From NCBI RefSeq assembly GCF_014648275.1, contig NZ_BMQU01000010.1:62001-126000 (forward strand): DNA of 64,000 nt. Direction: 5' to 3'. How positions within the stretch are numbered: the stretch's first letter is position 1; each line of letters opens with the position of its first letter. The position numbers were made by a program, and so were the translations under genes. Shown here one piece after another: positions 1 through 8,480 of the stretch. Below the pieces are notes generated by a model. The model worked only from the letters and a program-made list of their open reading frames with translations, made no database searches and was not told the DNA's origin. This DNA is from Pseudomonas laurentiana. GTDB lineage: Bacteria; Pseudomonadota; Gammaproteobacteria; Pseudomonadales; Pseudomonadaceae.

Positions 1-171
1 ATAGAGGGTATCGGAGGTCAGTGGCAGCTCGGTATTGATGATGTTGTCACGGATCGAGCTGCGTGAGGCGAAGTAGCTGAGCAGGGAGGTCGCCAGAAAG
101 CCGCAACCCAACAGCAGGAGTAACGCCAGGATCAGCGAACGTTGTGAAAACAAGGCAGAACGAGGCGGCAT
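1..171 (-). CDS. Membrane signalling protein, N-terminal fragment (probably sensor-domain diguanylate cyclase)
   Basis: Only the first 57 codons are present; the gene runs off the left edge. It reads from an ATG at 171 and encodes a short basic head, one hydrophobic helix (about residues 13-35, Leu-rich) and then the start of a periplasmic segment with SSIRDNI and TELPLTSDTLY. That opening is typical of Pseudomonas dCache-type sensor proteins that end in a GGDEF domain. The GGDEF assignment is inference from this signature and from the usual gene order beside the enoyl-CoA hydratase and ung genes; the catalytic part is not in the window. It could instead be a chemoreceptor or a histidine kinase with the same sensor type. 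Confidence 0.6.
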   Translation of the reverse strand, partial: MPPRSALFSQRSLILALLLLLGCGFLATSLLSYFASRSSIRDNIINTELPLTSDTLY

Positions 172-384
172 GGCATTTCCGTTGCTGGTACCAGTGGCTT
201 GTATTCTAGTGGTCTTGGAAAAAAATAACTGGATGATTTTTAAGGCTATAAGCCTTGTATCAAATTATTTCATTTACGGCACTGGGTGCTTTTTTACCTG
301 TCTGATGCTGTGCCGGTCGATGATTATCGATCGACGCCGACCAGCGCCGCTGGGATGTGCAGTTTCGCGGTCCAGGAGGCCGCC

Positions 385-897
385 ATGTATCGCCGACTTT
401 TGCTGATCGTAGTGTTGGGTTCATTAATGGCTGCGTGCGTACCTTATGGAGACCATGGCTACTACCGCAACGACGTGTACACCGTAGATCGTTACCCCTA
501 TCGGGACTACGACCGGCCTTCCTACTCGTATGGCCGAGGCTACTATGTGGTGCCTCAGCAGCGTTATTACGCGCCTGAGCCGCGTTACTACCGAGCCGCC
601 CCCGAGCCTTACTACAATCGTTACCAGGGGCGTGGTTATGACGCCCGTTACCGTCATGACGAGCATGGCTACCGGGATGTCTCTCGCCGGGATCGTGATG
701 GCGGTCGGGGTTATGACCGTGGCCAGGCGCATGACCGTGGCCGGGGTCAGGATTATGGGCGCGGCCAGGAGCATGGCCGGGGTCAGGATTACGGGCGCGG
801 TCAGGAGCATGGCCGGGGTCAGGATTACGGCCGTGGTCAGGATCATGGCCGTGGTCAGGACCGGGATGGCAGGTCAGATCGCAACTGGAACCGCTGA
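385..897 (+). CDS. Tyr/Arg/Gly-rich repeat lipoprotein, function unknown
   Basis: This 170-residue protein starts at ATG 385, chosen because AGGAGG lies at 374-379 with ideal spacing; the longer in-frame start at 286 lacks this. The N-terminus is a lipoprotein signal ending in LMAAC, so the protein is probably lipid-anchored in the envelope. After the Cys it is Tyr/Arg-rich, then becomes a hydrophilic region with three 12-residue units of the type GRGQDYGRGQEH. No enzymatic domain is visible. Glycine/arginine/tyrosine-rich lipoproteins of this kind are common in pseudomonads but have no agreed function. The gene stands alone between two genes read on the minus strand. Confidence 0.7.
   Translation: MYRRLLLIVVLGSLMAACVPYGDHGYYRNDVYTVDRYPYRDYDRPSYSYGRGYYVVPQQRYYAPEPRYYRAAPEPYYNRYQGRGYDARYRHDEHGYRDVSRRDRDGGRGYDRGQAHDRGRGQDYGRGQEHGRGQDYGRGQEHGRGQDYGRGQDHGRGQDRDGRSDRNWNR
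739..866 (+). repeat. 36-bp in-frame tandem repeat
   Basis: Three near-identical 36-bp units (739-774, 775-810, 811-846) and a partial fourth unit encode the repeated Gly-Arg-Gly-Gln dodecapeptide at the end of the lipoprotein. The period is a multiple of three, so copy-number change would alter length without breaking the frame. Confidence 0.85.
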
Positions 898-952
898 TAT
901 CTCCTAGGCACTTGGAAGGCACCGCCTTGCGCGGGCTTGCCTGCAACGGCAC

Positions 953-2071
953 CTACATGAGCGGCTGTTGCAGGTCAGCCAGCGGATGGCGGCCTTCCCA
1001 TACCTTGTGAAAGTGCGCCTCGACCACCGCAGCAGGTATATGGCTGATGTCTGGCCAGTGCCAGTGCGGCTTCTGGTCTTTGTCGATCAGGCGAGCGCGT
1101 ACCCCTTCGGCGAATTCCGGGTGGCGGCAGCAGTTCAGGCTGATGGCGTATTCCATTTGGAATACCTGTGCCAATGACAGGTGCCGTGCACGAGCAATCT
1201 GTTGCCAGACCAGTAAGGCAGTGAGCGGGCAACCCTCAAGCATTGTTTGTGCGGCACGGTCGAGCAGGATGTCGGGTTGATGTCTTAGCTGGGCGATGGC
1301 GCGCCAGGCACAGACGGGATCACCGACATCAAGCAGGGTGTCCAGGTGCTGACGGCGAGGCAACCATTGAGCGGGCGGCAGGGCATGCAGCGCTTCCTGT
1401 TGCAGGGCTTTCAACAGGCTGTTCAGTTGCATGGCGGATTGCTCCTGCCAGTTCAATTGCAGCAGGCCTTCTATCAGGTTTTCTTGTTGATTCGGGTTCA
1501 TGAAACGGTCGGCCAACCCCAGGTCCAGCGCATCGTGGGCGTTGATCGGTGCGCCGGTCAGGCCCAGAAAAAGGCCCAGCTTGCCGGGCAGGCGCGAGAG
1601 GAACCAACTGCCGCCGACGTCCGGGTACAAGCCAATGCTGATTTCTGGCATGGCCAGGCGGCTGTTCGGGGTGACGATACGCACGGCGGCTGCTTGCAGC
1701 AGGCCCATGCCGCCCCCCAGCACATGGCCGTGACCCCAGCACAACAGGGGTTTGGGGTAGGTGTGCAGGCAGTAGTCCAGGCGATACTCGGCGGCAAAGA
1801 AATGCGCGGCCATCGGCGGTACTTCACCGGGTCGGTCAAGGCAGGCCTGGGCCAGGCTGCGGACCTCGCCGCCGGCACAGAAGGCCTTGTCGCCGTTACC
1901 CCGCAGCAGCACGCAGACGATTCGAGGGTCTTCAGCCCAGGCCTGCAGGTGCGTGTACAGCGCCTGAACCATCGGCAGTGACAACGCATTGAGTGACTGC
2001 GGCGCATTCAGGCTGGCGATTCCGATGCCAGCGCCATCTGCACCGCTCAATACTTCAAACTCCACGCTCAT
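953..2071 (-). CDS. Enoyl-CoA hydratase/isomerase family protein, 3-hydroxyisobutyryl-CoA hydrolase-like
   Basis: The 372-residue protein belongs to the crotonase superfamily. Its length and motifs fit the 3-hydroxyisobutyryl-CoA hydrolase branch, which removes CoA in valine breakdown. Visible are the oxyanion-hole segments CAGGE (65-69) and LGGGMG (118-123), and the catalytic-region MPE (141-143) followed by GLYPDVGG (147-154), where the branch typically has MPE...FPDVGG. It starts at ATG 2071 with GAGG seven bases upstream. It is transcribed alone, divergent from ung. Substrate is inferred from family; short-chain enoyl-CoA hydratase activity cannot be excluded, because hydratases and hydrolases of this fold share these motifs. 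Confidence 0.8.
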   Translation of the reverse strand: MSVEFEVLSGADGAGIGIASLNAPQSLNALSLPMVQALYTHLQAWAEDPRIVCVLLRGNGDKAFCAGGEVRSLAQACLDRPGEVPPMAAHFFAAEYRLDYCLHTYPKPLLCWGHGHVLGGGMGLLQAAAVRIVTPNSRLAMPEISIGLYPDVGGSWFLSRLPGKLGLFLGLTGAPINAHDALDLGLADRFMNPNQQENLIEGLLQLNWQEQSAMQLNSLLKALQQEALHALPPAQWLPRRQHLDTLLDVGDPVCAWRAIAQLRHQPDILLDRAAQTMLEGCPLTALLVWQQIARARHLSLAQVFQMEYAISLNCCRHPEFAEGVRARLIDKDQKPHWHWPDISHIPAAVVEAHFHKVWEGRHPLADLQQPLM

Positions 2072-2200
2072 GGGGAGGCCTCAATAGGTTCATCCCGAAA
2101 GTATGGTCGTTGCTGGTGATCGTGCCGGTCGTCGGTCGGATCGATTGACAAGCACGAACGGGTTTCCTAGTGTCCGCCCCATTGTTTTTTGGATGACACC

Positions 2201-2893
2201 ATGACCGACGACGACCGCATCAAACTCGAACCCAGCTGGAAGCAGGCCTTGCGCAGCGAGTTCGACCAGCCCTACATGCAGGAACTACGGGATTTCCTGC
2301 GCCAGGAGCATGCTGCAGGCAAAGAGATCTACCCGCCAGGCCCGATGATTTTCAATGCGCTGAACTCCACGCCGCTGGACAAGGTCAAGGTGGTGATTCT
2401 GGGCCAGGACCCGTATCACGGCCCCGGTCAGGCTCATGGCCTGTGCTTTTCGGTACAGCCAGGTACGCCGATACCACCGTCGTTGCTCAACATTTACAAA
2501 GAACTGCAGCGCGACCTGAACATCGATATCGCCAGTCATGGTTGCCTGCAGCATTGGGCGGAACAGGGGGTGTTGCTGCTCAATACCACCATGACCGTCG
2601 AACGTGGCACTGCGGCATCCCACGCGAACAAGGGCTGGCAGCATTTCACTGACCGGGTCATTGAAGTGGTGAGTGAGCACCAGCCAAACCTGGTTTTCCT
2701 GTTGTGGGGCGCGCACGCGCAAAGCAAGCGCAAGTTGATCGATGCGACCAAGCATTTGGTCCTGACCTCGGTGCATCCATCGCCTTTGTCGGCGTACCGC
2801 GGCTTTCTCGGGTGTGGCCATTTCAGTCAGACCAATCGCTTCCTGGAGCAGCGTGGCCTGATGCCTATTGATTGGCGTCTGCCGACCGCCTGA
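2201..2893 (+). CDS. ung: Uracil-DNA glycosylase
   Basis: Family 1 uracil-DNA glycosylase, 230 residues, which removes uracil from DNA as the first step of base excision repair. The water-activating loop GQDPYHG lies at residues 68-74 (Asp70), and the minor-groove/DNA-intercalation loop HPSPLSAYR at 192-200 (His192). LLNTTMTVE near 126-134 is also typical. The start at ATG 2201 (MTDDDR...) is preferred over an upstream in-frame TTG at 2189, because it matches the usual length of the Pseudomonas enzyme. It is a single gene, convergent with the AbrB-family gene and separated from it by a hairpin. Confidence 0.96.
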   Translation: MTDDDRIKLEPSWKQALRSEFDQPYMQELRDFLRQEHAAGKEIYPPGPMIFNALNSTPLDKVKVVILGQDPYHGPGQAHGLCFSVQPGTPIPPSLLNIYKELQRDLNIDIASHGCLQHWAEQGVLLLNTTMTVERGTAASHANKGWQHFTDRVIEVVSEHQPNLVFLLWGAHAQSKRKLIDATKHLVLTSVHPSPLSAYRGFLGCGHFSQTNRFLEQRGLMPIDWRLPTA

Positions 2894-2939
2894 GGCTTTT
2901 CCGGCACGCTTGGATGGTGCTGAAATACTGCCTGTGTGT

Positions 2940-2971
2940 TGCGCAAGCCGGGCGGGTTCCCGGATTGCGCA
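2940..2971. terminator. Hairpin between convergent ung and AbrB-family genes
   Basis: The arms are TGCGCAA-g-CCGGG and CCCGG-a-TTGCGCA around a six-base loop (12 paired bases with one mismatch pair). It lies between two converging genes and could end transcription from either side, although no clear T-tract follows. Confidence 0.6.
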
Positions 2972-2980
2972 GGGCGCATG

Positions 2981-4012
2981 TCACTCGGTGTGCCGGGTCC
3001 AGTGGTGAAACAAGGGTTCTGCCAGAAACAGTACAAATAGCAGGCGCATGACCTGCAGCGCCGTTACCAGTGGCACCGACAGTTGCAAGGTTTCGGCGGT
3101 CAGGCTCATTTCCGCAATGCCACCCGGCATCATGCCCAGGGTCAGTGAGCGCAGATCGAGGTGGGTGGCGAGGCTCAAGGCCCACGCGGCCATACCCGCG
3201 ATCAACATGCTCAATGAGGTGGCGATCAGTGTCCGCCCGAGAAACGACGGGGCGCGGCGAAAGAACGCCCGGTTGAAGTGACAGCCCAGGCCGCTGCCAA
3301 TCAGCCATTGGCCGATTTGGCTGGCGCCGTCTGGCAAGCCGATCTGCAGGTTCCAGCCAATGCTGACACTGGCGGCGACCAGCAATGGGCCGAACAACCA
3401 GGGGTTGGGCTGGTGCAGCCGTTGCCATGCCCACGCCACTAGCCCACCCAGTGGGAGTACCACAGCCAGCCAGTGCCAATCGACATTGCCGGTGTGCTGC
3501 AGCGGTACACCGTCGCCGAGCAGGAACTTGAACGCGGCTGGCACGCACAACACTACCACCAGCACCCGTAGGCTTTGTGCCGCTGCGACCTGGCTGAGGA
3601 CCGCGCCATTGCTGGCGCCAAGGTTGACCATTTCCCCCGAGCCGCCCGGCATGCTTGAGAAGAATGCCGTGGCCCGATCCTCGCCGGTACGACGCAACAG
3701 CCAGACCCCGACCACGCTGGACAGGCTGGTAAGCAATGCACCGAAGAAGATCAGGCCGAAGTGGCTCGCCACCTGTTCGACGACCGTCGGGGTGAAGTGC
3801 AGGCCGATGCCTATACCGATGATCCATTGCCCACCTTTACGGCCACCCGGGATCTCTTTCAGTTGCCAGGGCGTCAGGCAGCGTATCAGGATGACGGCCA
3901 GCAGTGAGCCGACCATCCAGGGCAATGGCCAGCCGACCTGGCTGGCGAGAAAACCGCCTGACAGGCCGACCAGTACCGTTGCCCACCCGCCATGTCGTGC
4001 TGAATCAGGCAT
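2981..4012 (-). CDS. AbrB-family integral membrane protein
   Basis: This 343-residue, highly hydrophobic protein belongs to the AbrB membrane family (unrelated to the Bacillus AbrB regulator), built from two copies of a repeat. Each half carries the hallmark pair: SMPGGSGEM near residue 119 in the first half and MMPGGIAEMS near 291 in the second. LPWMVGSLL near the N-terminus and NPWLFGPLL at mid-protein are also duplicated. About ten membrane helices are likely. The start codon overlaps the tctA stop region by 8 bp, so it is the last gene of the tctCBA operon and translationally coupled to it. Some relatives have been linked to ammonia/ammonium handling; the role here is unknown, and context suggests tricarboxylate metabolism. 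Confidence 0.85.
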   Translation of the reverse strand: MPDSARHGGWATVLVGLSGGFLASQVGWPLPWMVGSLLAVILIRCLTPWQLKEIPGGRKGGQWIIGIGIGLHFTPTVVEQVASHFGLIFFGALLTSLSSVVGVWLLRRTGEDRATAFFSSMPGGSGEMVNLGASNGAVLSQVAAAQSLRVLVVVLCVPAAFKFLLGDGVPLQHTGNVDWHWLAVVLPLGGLVAWAWQRLHQPNPWLFGPLLVAASVSIGWNLQIGLPDGASQIGQWLIGSGLGCHFNRAFFRRAPSFLGRTLIATSLSMLIAGMAAWALSLATHLDLRSLTLGMMPGGIAEMSLTAETLQLSVPLVTALQVMRLLFVLFLAEPLFHHWTRHTE

Positions 4013-5519
4013 CGGCCAAGACTCGTCGTTGTACGCTGCGTTTGCGCCAGATACGCAGCAACGGCAGTACCAGCATGAACGCAGTCAGTACCCATACCGA
4101 AAGGCTGATCGGGCTGGCCCAGAGGATGTCCAGTGCACCGTTGGAAATTGACAGCGCCCGGCGCAGGTTCTGTTCCATCAGCCCGCCGAGGATGAAGCCG
4201 AGCAGAATCGGTGACAGCGGGAAGTCGAGCTTGCGCAGGATATAGCCGAAGATACCGATGCCGATCATCAGGAACAGGTCGAAGGTGGTGGCGTGGACGG
4301 CATACACGCCAATGGCGGTAATGATCGCAATCACCGGCACCAGCGCCCAGTTCGGTACTGCAAGGATGCGGGTGAACAGGCGGATCATCGGGATGTTCAG
4401 AATGACCAGCATGATGTTGGCGACGAACAGCGACGCGATCAGGCCCCAGACGATATCGGGCTGTTGTTCGAACAGCAGTGGCCCTGGGGTGATGTTGTAC
4501 AGGGTCAGGGCGCCGATCATCACGGCGGTGGTGCCCGAGCCAGGTACGCCGAGTGTCAGCATCGGTACCAGAGCACCGCAGCAGGATGCGCCAATCGCCG
4601 TTTCAGGCGCGGCCAGGCCGCGTTTGTCGCCTTTGCCGAAGGTACCGCTGGCGCCAGCGATGCGTTTTTCGGTCATGTAGGCCACCGCACTGGCCAGAGT
4701 CGCGCCAGCACCCGGCAACACGCCCATGATGAAGCCGAGCAGGCCGCAGCGAATGTTCACCACGAACACCGAAGCCGCTTCCTTGAGGTTGAACAGCATG
4801 CGTCCGGTGGCTTTTACCGCCTCATGCCCATGGTGGGTTTTTTCCAGCAGCAGGAGAATCTCGCTGATGGAAAACAGGCCCAGTACCAGAACGACGAACT
4901 GGATGCCGTCGGCCATGTGCACGCTGTCGCCGGTGAAGCGGTACACACCGCTGTTGGCGTCAATCCCGACACTGGACAGGAACAGGCCGATCAAGGCTGC
5001 GATGAAGGTTTTCAGCGGCCTGTCCCCGGCCATGCCGCCCAGGCAGACGATGGCAAAGACCATCAGCACGAAGTATTCCGCGGGGCCGAAGGCTATCGCC
5101 CATTTCGCCAATAACGGCGCGAACAGCACCATGCCGCAGGTGGCGATCAGTGCACCGATGAAGGAGCTCCAGGCGGACAGCGACAAGGCCACCCCGGCCA
5201 ATCCTTGCCGTGCCATGGGGTAGCCGTCGAGGGTGGTCATTACGGTGGAGGCTTCGCCCGGAATGTTGAGCAGGATCGAGCTGATTCGCCCGCCGTATTC
5301 GCAGCCCAGGTACACCGCTGCCAGCAGGATCAGTGCCGACTCCGGCGGCAGGCCAAGGGCAAAGGCAATGGGGATCAACAGGGCTACGCCGTTGATCGGC
5401 CCTAGGCCAGGCAGCAGGCCGACCACGGTGCCGATCAGGGTGCCTGCCAGGGCGGTGACCAGGTTGTAGGGGCTCAGGGCGACGCCGAAGCCTTGGCCCA
5501 GATAGCTGAGGGTATCCAT
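4005..5519 (-). CDS. tctA: Tripartite tricarboxylate transporter, large permease subunit TctA
   Basis: The 504-residue TctA subunit has about 12 membrane helices and forms the translocation channel of the tripartite tricarboxylate transporter, driven by an ion gradient. The family motifs are clear: LPGLGPINGVALLIPIAF near the N-terminus (about residues 34-51) and the second copy VLPGAGATLASAVAYMTEKR in the middle. GxGEAS-type glycines lie in ILLNIPGEAST. The start ATG at 5519 sits one base after the tctB stop; the longer upstream reading frame would overlap tctB and is rejected. With tctC and tctB it imports citrate-like tricarboxylates delivered by the OpdH porin. Confidence 0.95.
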   Translation of the reverse strand: MDTLSYLGQGFGVALSPYNLVTALAGTLIGTVVGLLPGLGPINGVALLIPIAFALGLPPESALILLAAVYLGCEYGGRISSILLNIPGEASTVMTTLDGYPMARQGLAGVALSLSAWSSFIGALIATCGMVLFAPLLAKWAIAFGPAEYFVLMVFAIVCLGGMAGDRPLKTFIAALIGLFLSSVGIDANSGVYRFTGDSVHMADGIQFVVLVLGLFSISEILLLLEKTHHGHEAVKATGRMLFNLKEAASVFVVNIRCGLLGFIMGVLPGAGATLASAVAYMTEKRIAGASGTFGKGDKRGLAAPETAIGASCCGALVPMLTLGVPGSGTTAVMIGALTLYNITPGPLLFEQQPDIVWGLIASLFVANIMLVILNIPMIRLFTRILAVPNWALVPVIAIITAIGVYAVHATTFDLFLMIGIGIFGYILRKLDFPLSPILLGFILGGLMEQNLRRALSISNGALDILWASPISLSVWVLTAFMLVLPLLRIWRKRSVQRRVLADA

Positions 5520-5520
5520 G

Positions 5521-5979
5521 TCAATTCTCCAGAACGTCGAGCAGGCCAAGGGGCAGCGGTACATCCATTACCCGGTCGAACAACACGTACAGGGCAATGC
5601 TCATCACACCGATGATGGCGACGCTGGGCAGCCAGCGGCCTCCGTACAGGCGCGCCATGGGGACACCAATCAGGAGGCTGCTGAGGATGAAACCCAGCGG
5701 CTCGAAGGTGGCGGCGAAGACCAGCAACAGCAGCACGCAGACGCCTATCTTGGTCAGCGTGGCGTGATCCAGCGCCGGTTCATCGTCACTGTGCACAATG
5801 GGTGTGGGGCGAAACAGCAGGTAGAGCAGTGCGGCGCTCATCAGGCCAAGCATCAGCAACGGATAGGCGCGAGGGCCGACCGGTTCGTACGAAAAGGCGG
5901 CCTGGTAAGGCCAGGCCATCACGGCCAGGGCGGCGCACACCGCCAACAAAACGAAGGCGAAGAGTCGTTGCAGGATCAT
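5521..5979 (-). CDS. tctB: Tripartite tricarboxylate transporter, small membrane subunit TctB
   Basis: This 152-residue protein with four predicted membrane helices is the small membrane subunit that pairs with TctA. The helices are roughly at residues 5-22, 36-53, 75-95 and 115-140. The start at 5979 was chosen because AGAGGA lies just upstream; the longer frame to 6018 has no such site. It follows tctC after a gap of about 100 bases containing a strong hairpin, and is followed by tctA with a one-base gap. TctB sequences diverge strongly, so assignment rests on topology, length and position as well as the GFxLxS-type segment LGFILSSLLIG. Confidence 0.92.
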   Translation of the reverse strand: MILQRLFAFVLLAVCAALAVMAWPYQAAFSYEPVGPRAYPLLMLGLMSAALLYLLFRPTPIVHSDDEPALDHATLTKIGVCVLLLLVFAATFEPLGFILSSLLIGVPMARLYGGRWLPSVAIIGVMSIALYVLFDRVMDVPLPLGLLDVLEN

Positions 5980-6007
5980 GGTGAATCCTCTTTGGGGCAG
6001 GCAGGGG

Positions 6008-6061
6008 ATCGCTGGCAACGCTGGCGCCCATGGGCGGTGGTGCAGGCGCCTTGCCAGCGAT
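6008..6061. repeat. REP-like hairpin between tctC and tctB
   Basis: The perfect 11-bp arms ATCGCTGGCAA (6008-6018) and TTGCCAGCGAT (6051-6061) enclose a spacer with inner GGCGCC copies. It sits inside the operon directly downstream of the binding-protein gene, where such structures often protect the upstream mRNA and lower expression of the genes after it. Confidence 0.6.
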
Positions 6062-6081
6062 ACGCTTTCTGGATAAACGGG

Positions 6082-7062
6082 TTACTGAACCAGGCCGAAT
6101 TCCTTGGCCAGGGCCTTGTAGTCCGCCACCTGTTTCTTCACGTAGGTGTCCAGTTCATTGCCCGTCAGGGCGAAGGGGAAGAGTTCGCGCTGATCACGCA
6201 ACGTGGCGAAGTCTTCAGAGGCCAGCAGTTTGTCGAAGGCGTCCTTCCACCAGGCATATTCTTCGTCAGTGACCTTCGGCCCCAGGTAGAAGCCGCGTAC
6301 TACGGGCCAGACAATGTCGTAGCCCTGTTCCCTGGCCGTCGGGATGTCTTTCATTTCCGGCTCGTCCAGGCGTTTTTCGGCAAATACCGCCAGCAACCGC
6401 ATGTTGCCGCTCTGGATGTGCGGCATGGAGTCGGAGATGTCCGTACTGCCGACCTGAATGTGCCCGCCGAGCAGGGCCGTGGCGATTTCACCACCACCTT
6501 CCAGTGCCACGTAACGCAGGTCCCGCGGGTTGATTCCGGCCGCCTTGGCGATCAGTGCGGTCTGCATCCAGTCCTGGCTGCCGACGGTACCGCCCGAGCC
6601 GATGACCACTTTGCTCGGGTCTTTCTTCAGTGCCGCGACCAGGTCGTCGAGGGTCTTGTAGGGGGAGTCGCTTTTCACCGCGATGGCGCCATAGCTGGTG
6701 CCGACCGCTGCCAGCCAGCGCACGGCGTTCTCATCGAAACGACCGAATTTTCCCTGGGCCAGGTTCAGCAGCGAGCCGCTGGACCAGGCAACCAGGGTGC
6801 CAGCATCGGCGGGGCGCTGGGCAACCACGGCGTTGTAGGCCACCGCGCCGACGCCACCGGGCATGTAGGTCACACGCATCGGTTTAGTGAGGATTTTCTC
6901 GTTGACCAGCGCGCTCTGTACCAGCTTGCAGGTCAGGTCGAAACCGCCACCGGGCGAAGCCGGGGCGATGCATTCAGGACGTTTCGGTTCGCCAGCCAGG
7001 ACGTGGCCGGCCAGTAACAGGCAGCTAGTGGCAAGGGCGATACGGCGCAGGGAAAAGGTCAT
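6082..7062 (-). CDS. tctC: Tricarboxylate-binding periplasmic protein TctC
   Basis: Extracytoplasmic binding receptor of the Bug/TctC family, about 326 residues. It has a cleavable signal peptide (hydrophobic stretch ending in GHVLAG) and then the family features APASPGGGFDLTCK for ligand binding and VIGSGGTVGSQDW. It captures a tricarboxylate in the periplasm and hands it to TctAB. Two start codons are two codons apart. GAGGAG lies only one or two bases before the first (7068) but about seven before the second (7062), so 7062 is the likely start. It is the first gene of the tct operon, downstream of opdH on the same strand. Confidence 0.93.
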   Translation of the reverse strand: MTFSLRRIALATSCLLLAGHVLAGEPKRPECIAPASPGGGFDLTCKLVQSALVNEKILTKPMRVTYMPGGVGAVAYNAVVAQRPADAGTLVAWSSGSLLNLAQGKFGRFDENAVRWLAAVGTSYGAIAVKSDSPYKTLDDLVAALKKDPSKVVIGSGGTVGSQDWMQTALIAKAAGINPRDLRYVALEGGGEIATALLGGHIQVGSTDISDSMPHIQSGNMRLLAVFAEKRLDEPEMKDIPTAREQGYDIVWPVVRGFYLGPKVTDEEYAWWKDAFDKLLASEDFATLRDQRELFPFALTGNELDTYVKKQVADYKALAKEFGLVQ

Positions 7063-7080
7063 TGTCATTCTCCTCGAACA

Positions 7081-7091
7081 TTGTTGTTATT
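7081..7091 (-). promoter_or_regulatory. Hfq/Crc-type A-rich motif at the tctC ribosome binding site
   Basis: On the minus strand this reads AATAACAACAA, containing AANAANAA twice, and lies a few bases before the GAGGAG of tctC. This is the established catabolite-repression target signature bound by Hfq with Crc in pseudomonads. Function here is inferred. Confidence 0.6.
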
Positions 7092-7095
7092 GGAC

Positions 7096-8385
7096 TTACC
7101 ACAGCGCCACGTTGTAGCTCACCAGCAGCCGCACTTCGTCGGCGTCACGGGCGAAAGACGAACGATAGGTGGCATTGCGCAGGCGTATGGCGACGTTCTT
7201 GAAGGTGCCGCTCTGGACCACGTACTTGAACTCGCTGTTGCGCTCCCATTCCTTGCCCTCGCCCCCGTTGGCCAGGCTGACATTGTCGCCGTTGACATAG
7301 CGACTCATGAAGGTCAGGCCAGGAACCCCAAGTTTGGCGAAGTCATAGTCGTAGCGCACCTGCCAGGAGCGTTCATCGGCGCCGGCGAAGTCGTTGATCT
7401 GGACGAAGTTCACCAGGTACGGGTCGGAGCCGTCGACATACGGGAACGCACTGTCGCCTGACATGTGCTGGTAGGCGGCGCTGAGTTTATGACCGTTCAG
7501 GGCATAGCTGAGCAGGCCATTGAGTGCGGTGTTGTCGATCTTGCCACCACGGGCCTGGCCTTGGTCATCGCTGAAGGCCATGCGCAGGTCGGCGCCGAAC
7601 GTACCTGGGCCCATCGGCTGGCTGGCGAGCATGCCGACGAAGTGCTGGCGGTACACATCGTCGAGTTGGGCGTAGTGGTAGCTGCCGGTGATCCGGTCGG
7701 TGAGTTTGTAGTCCAGGCCGGCCAGGTCGAAGTGGTTGCCGGCGACGGTGCCGAGAAAGCGACCGTTCTTGTTGTTGAGGGCGATATCTTCCTTGTTGGT
7801 GTCGTCGCGGTCCTTGGCCTTTTCCAGACGGCCGCCAGTGAAGGTCAGGTTCTTGATTTCCCTGGAGGACAGCAGGCCACCCTCGAAGGTTTGCGGCAGG
7901 ATGCGCCCGTCATTGGGCTGCAGGGTCGGCAGTTCGGGAATCAGCGTGCCGAGCTTGAGCTCCGTGGCGGAGATTTTCACCTTGGCGGTCAGGCCGAGCT
8001 TGGAGTACTCATCGGCAGCATAGCCATTATCGTGGGTGGGCAGCAGGCCGGTGCCGGTGCGGTCGGGGCTTGAGTCGAGCTTGATACCGAGCATGCCGAG
8101 TGCATCGATGCCAAAGCCTACGGTCCCTTCGGTGTAACCGGACTCCAGGTTGAGCATGAAGCCCTGGGCCCATTCGTCGCGTTTGGATTGCTGGGCGCTG
8201 GTGCCATCGCGAAAGTCACGGTTGAAGTACATGTTGCGTGTTTCGAAGCTGGCACTGCTGTCTTCGATGAACGCGGCCTGGCTCAGCGGTGCAACGCCGG
8301 CAAGGGCAAGTGCGCTGGCAACGGCGGTAGGACGGGTACGCAAATGACGGGTAGGCGCGAACGCCTGCAGCTGCATCGACAGCAT
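7096..8385 (-). CDS. opdH: OprD-family outer-membrane porin, OpdH-like (tricarboxylate uptake)
   Basis: Outer-membrane beta-barrel porin of the OprD family, 429 residues. It has a signal peptide ending at SQA-A near residue 38, then FIEDSSASFETRNMYFNRDFR, the typical OprD-family opening, and a C-terminal aromatic (Trp) that marks barrel assembly. The start at 8385 follows GGAG at suitable spacing. Position next to tctCBA and tctDE is the same as opdH of P. aeruginosa, a cis-aconitate/tricarboxylate channel; the substrate is therefore inferred from context. It is divergent from tctD, and three direct repeats in the shared promoter region may be TctD sites. Confidence 0.88.
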   Translation of the reverse strand: MLSMQLQAFAPTRHLRTRPTAVASALALAGVAPLSQAAFIEDSSASFETRNMYFNRDFRDGTSAQQSKRDEWAQGFMLNLESGYTEGTVGFGIDALGMLGIKLDSSPDRTGTGLLPTHDNGYAADEYSKLGLTAKVKISATELKLGTLIPELPTLQPNDGRILPQTFEGGLLSSREIKNLTFTGGRLEKAKDRDDTNKEDIALNNKNGRFLGTVAGNHFDLAGLDYKLTDRITGSYHYAQLDDVYRQHFVGMLASQPMGPGTFGADLRMAFSDDQGQARGGKIDNTALNGLLSYALNGHKLSAAYQHMSGDSAFPYVDGSDPYLVNFVQINDFAGADERSWQVRYDYDFAKLGVPGLTFMSRYVNGDNVSLANGGEGKEWERNSEFKYVVQSGTFKNVAIRLRNATYRSSFARDADEVRLLVSYNVALW

Positions 8386-8398
8386 TGAGGAACACTCC

Positions 8399-8413
8399 GT
8401 TATTGTTCTTATT
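8399..8413 (-). promoter_or_regulatory. Hfq/Crc-type (AAN)5 motif before opdH
   Basis: On the minus strand this is five consecutive AAN triplets (AAT AAG AAC AAT AAC), ending immediately before the GGAG of opdH. It is an excellent match to the AANAANAA catabolite-repression motif. Confidence 0.65.
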
Positions 8414-8480
8414 AGTGCGAGCTTTAAAGTTCGCTTTTCGGCTTCCAGAGAGGGCCGTGAAAGGATGCTATGACCTGAAG

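Noticed and set aside
260-952. 230-codon minus-strand frame rich in DPGHGHNP repeats
   Set aside because: It is the antisense reading of the 36-bp tandem repeat in the lipoprotein gene; the plus strand has the ribosome binding site and lipobox.
5518-7017. 499-codon plus-strand open frame across tctB and tctC
   Set aside because: It is antisense to well-supported tctB/tctC, has no ribosome binding site and its translation is low-complexity and shadow-like. GC-rich codon use produces such long antisense frames.
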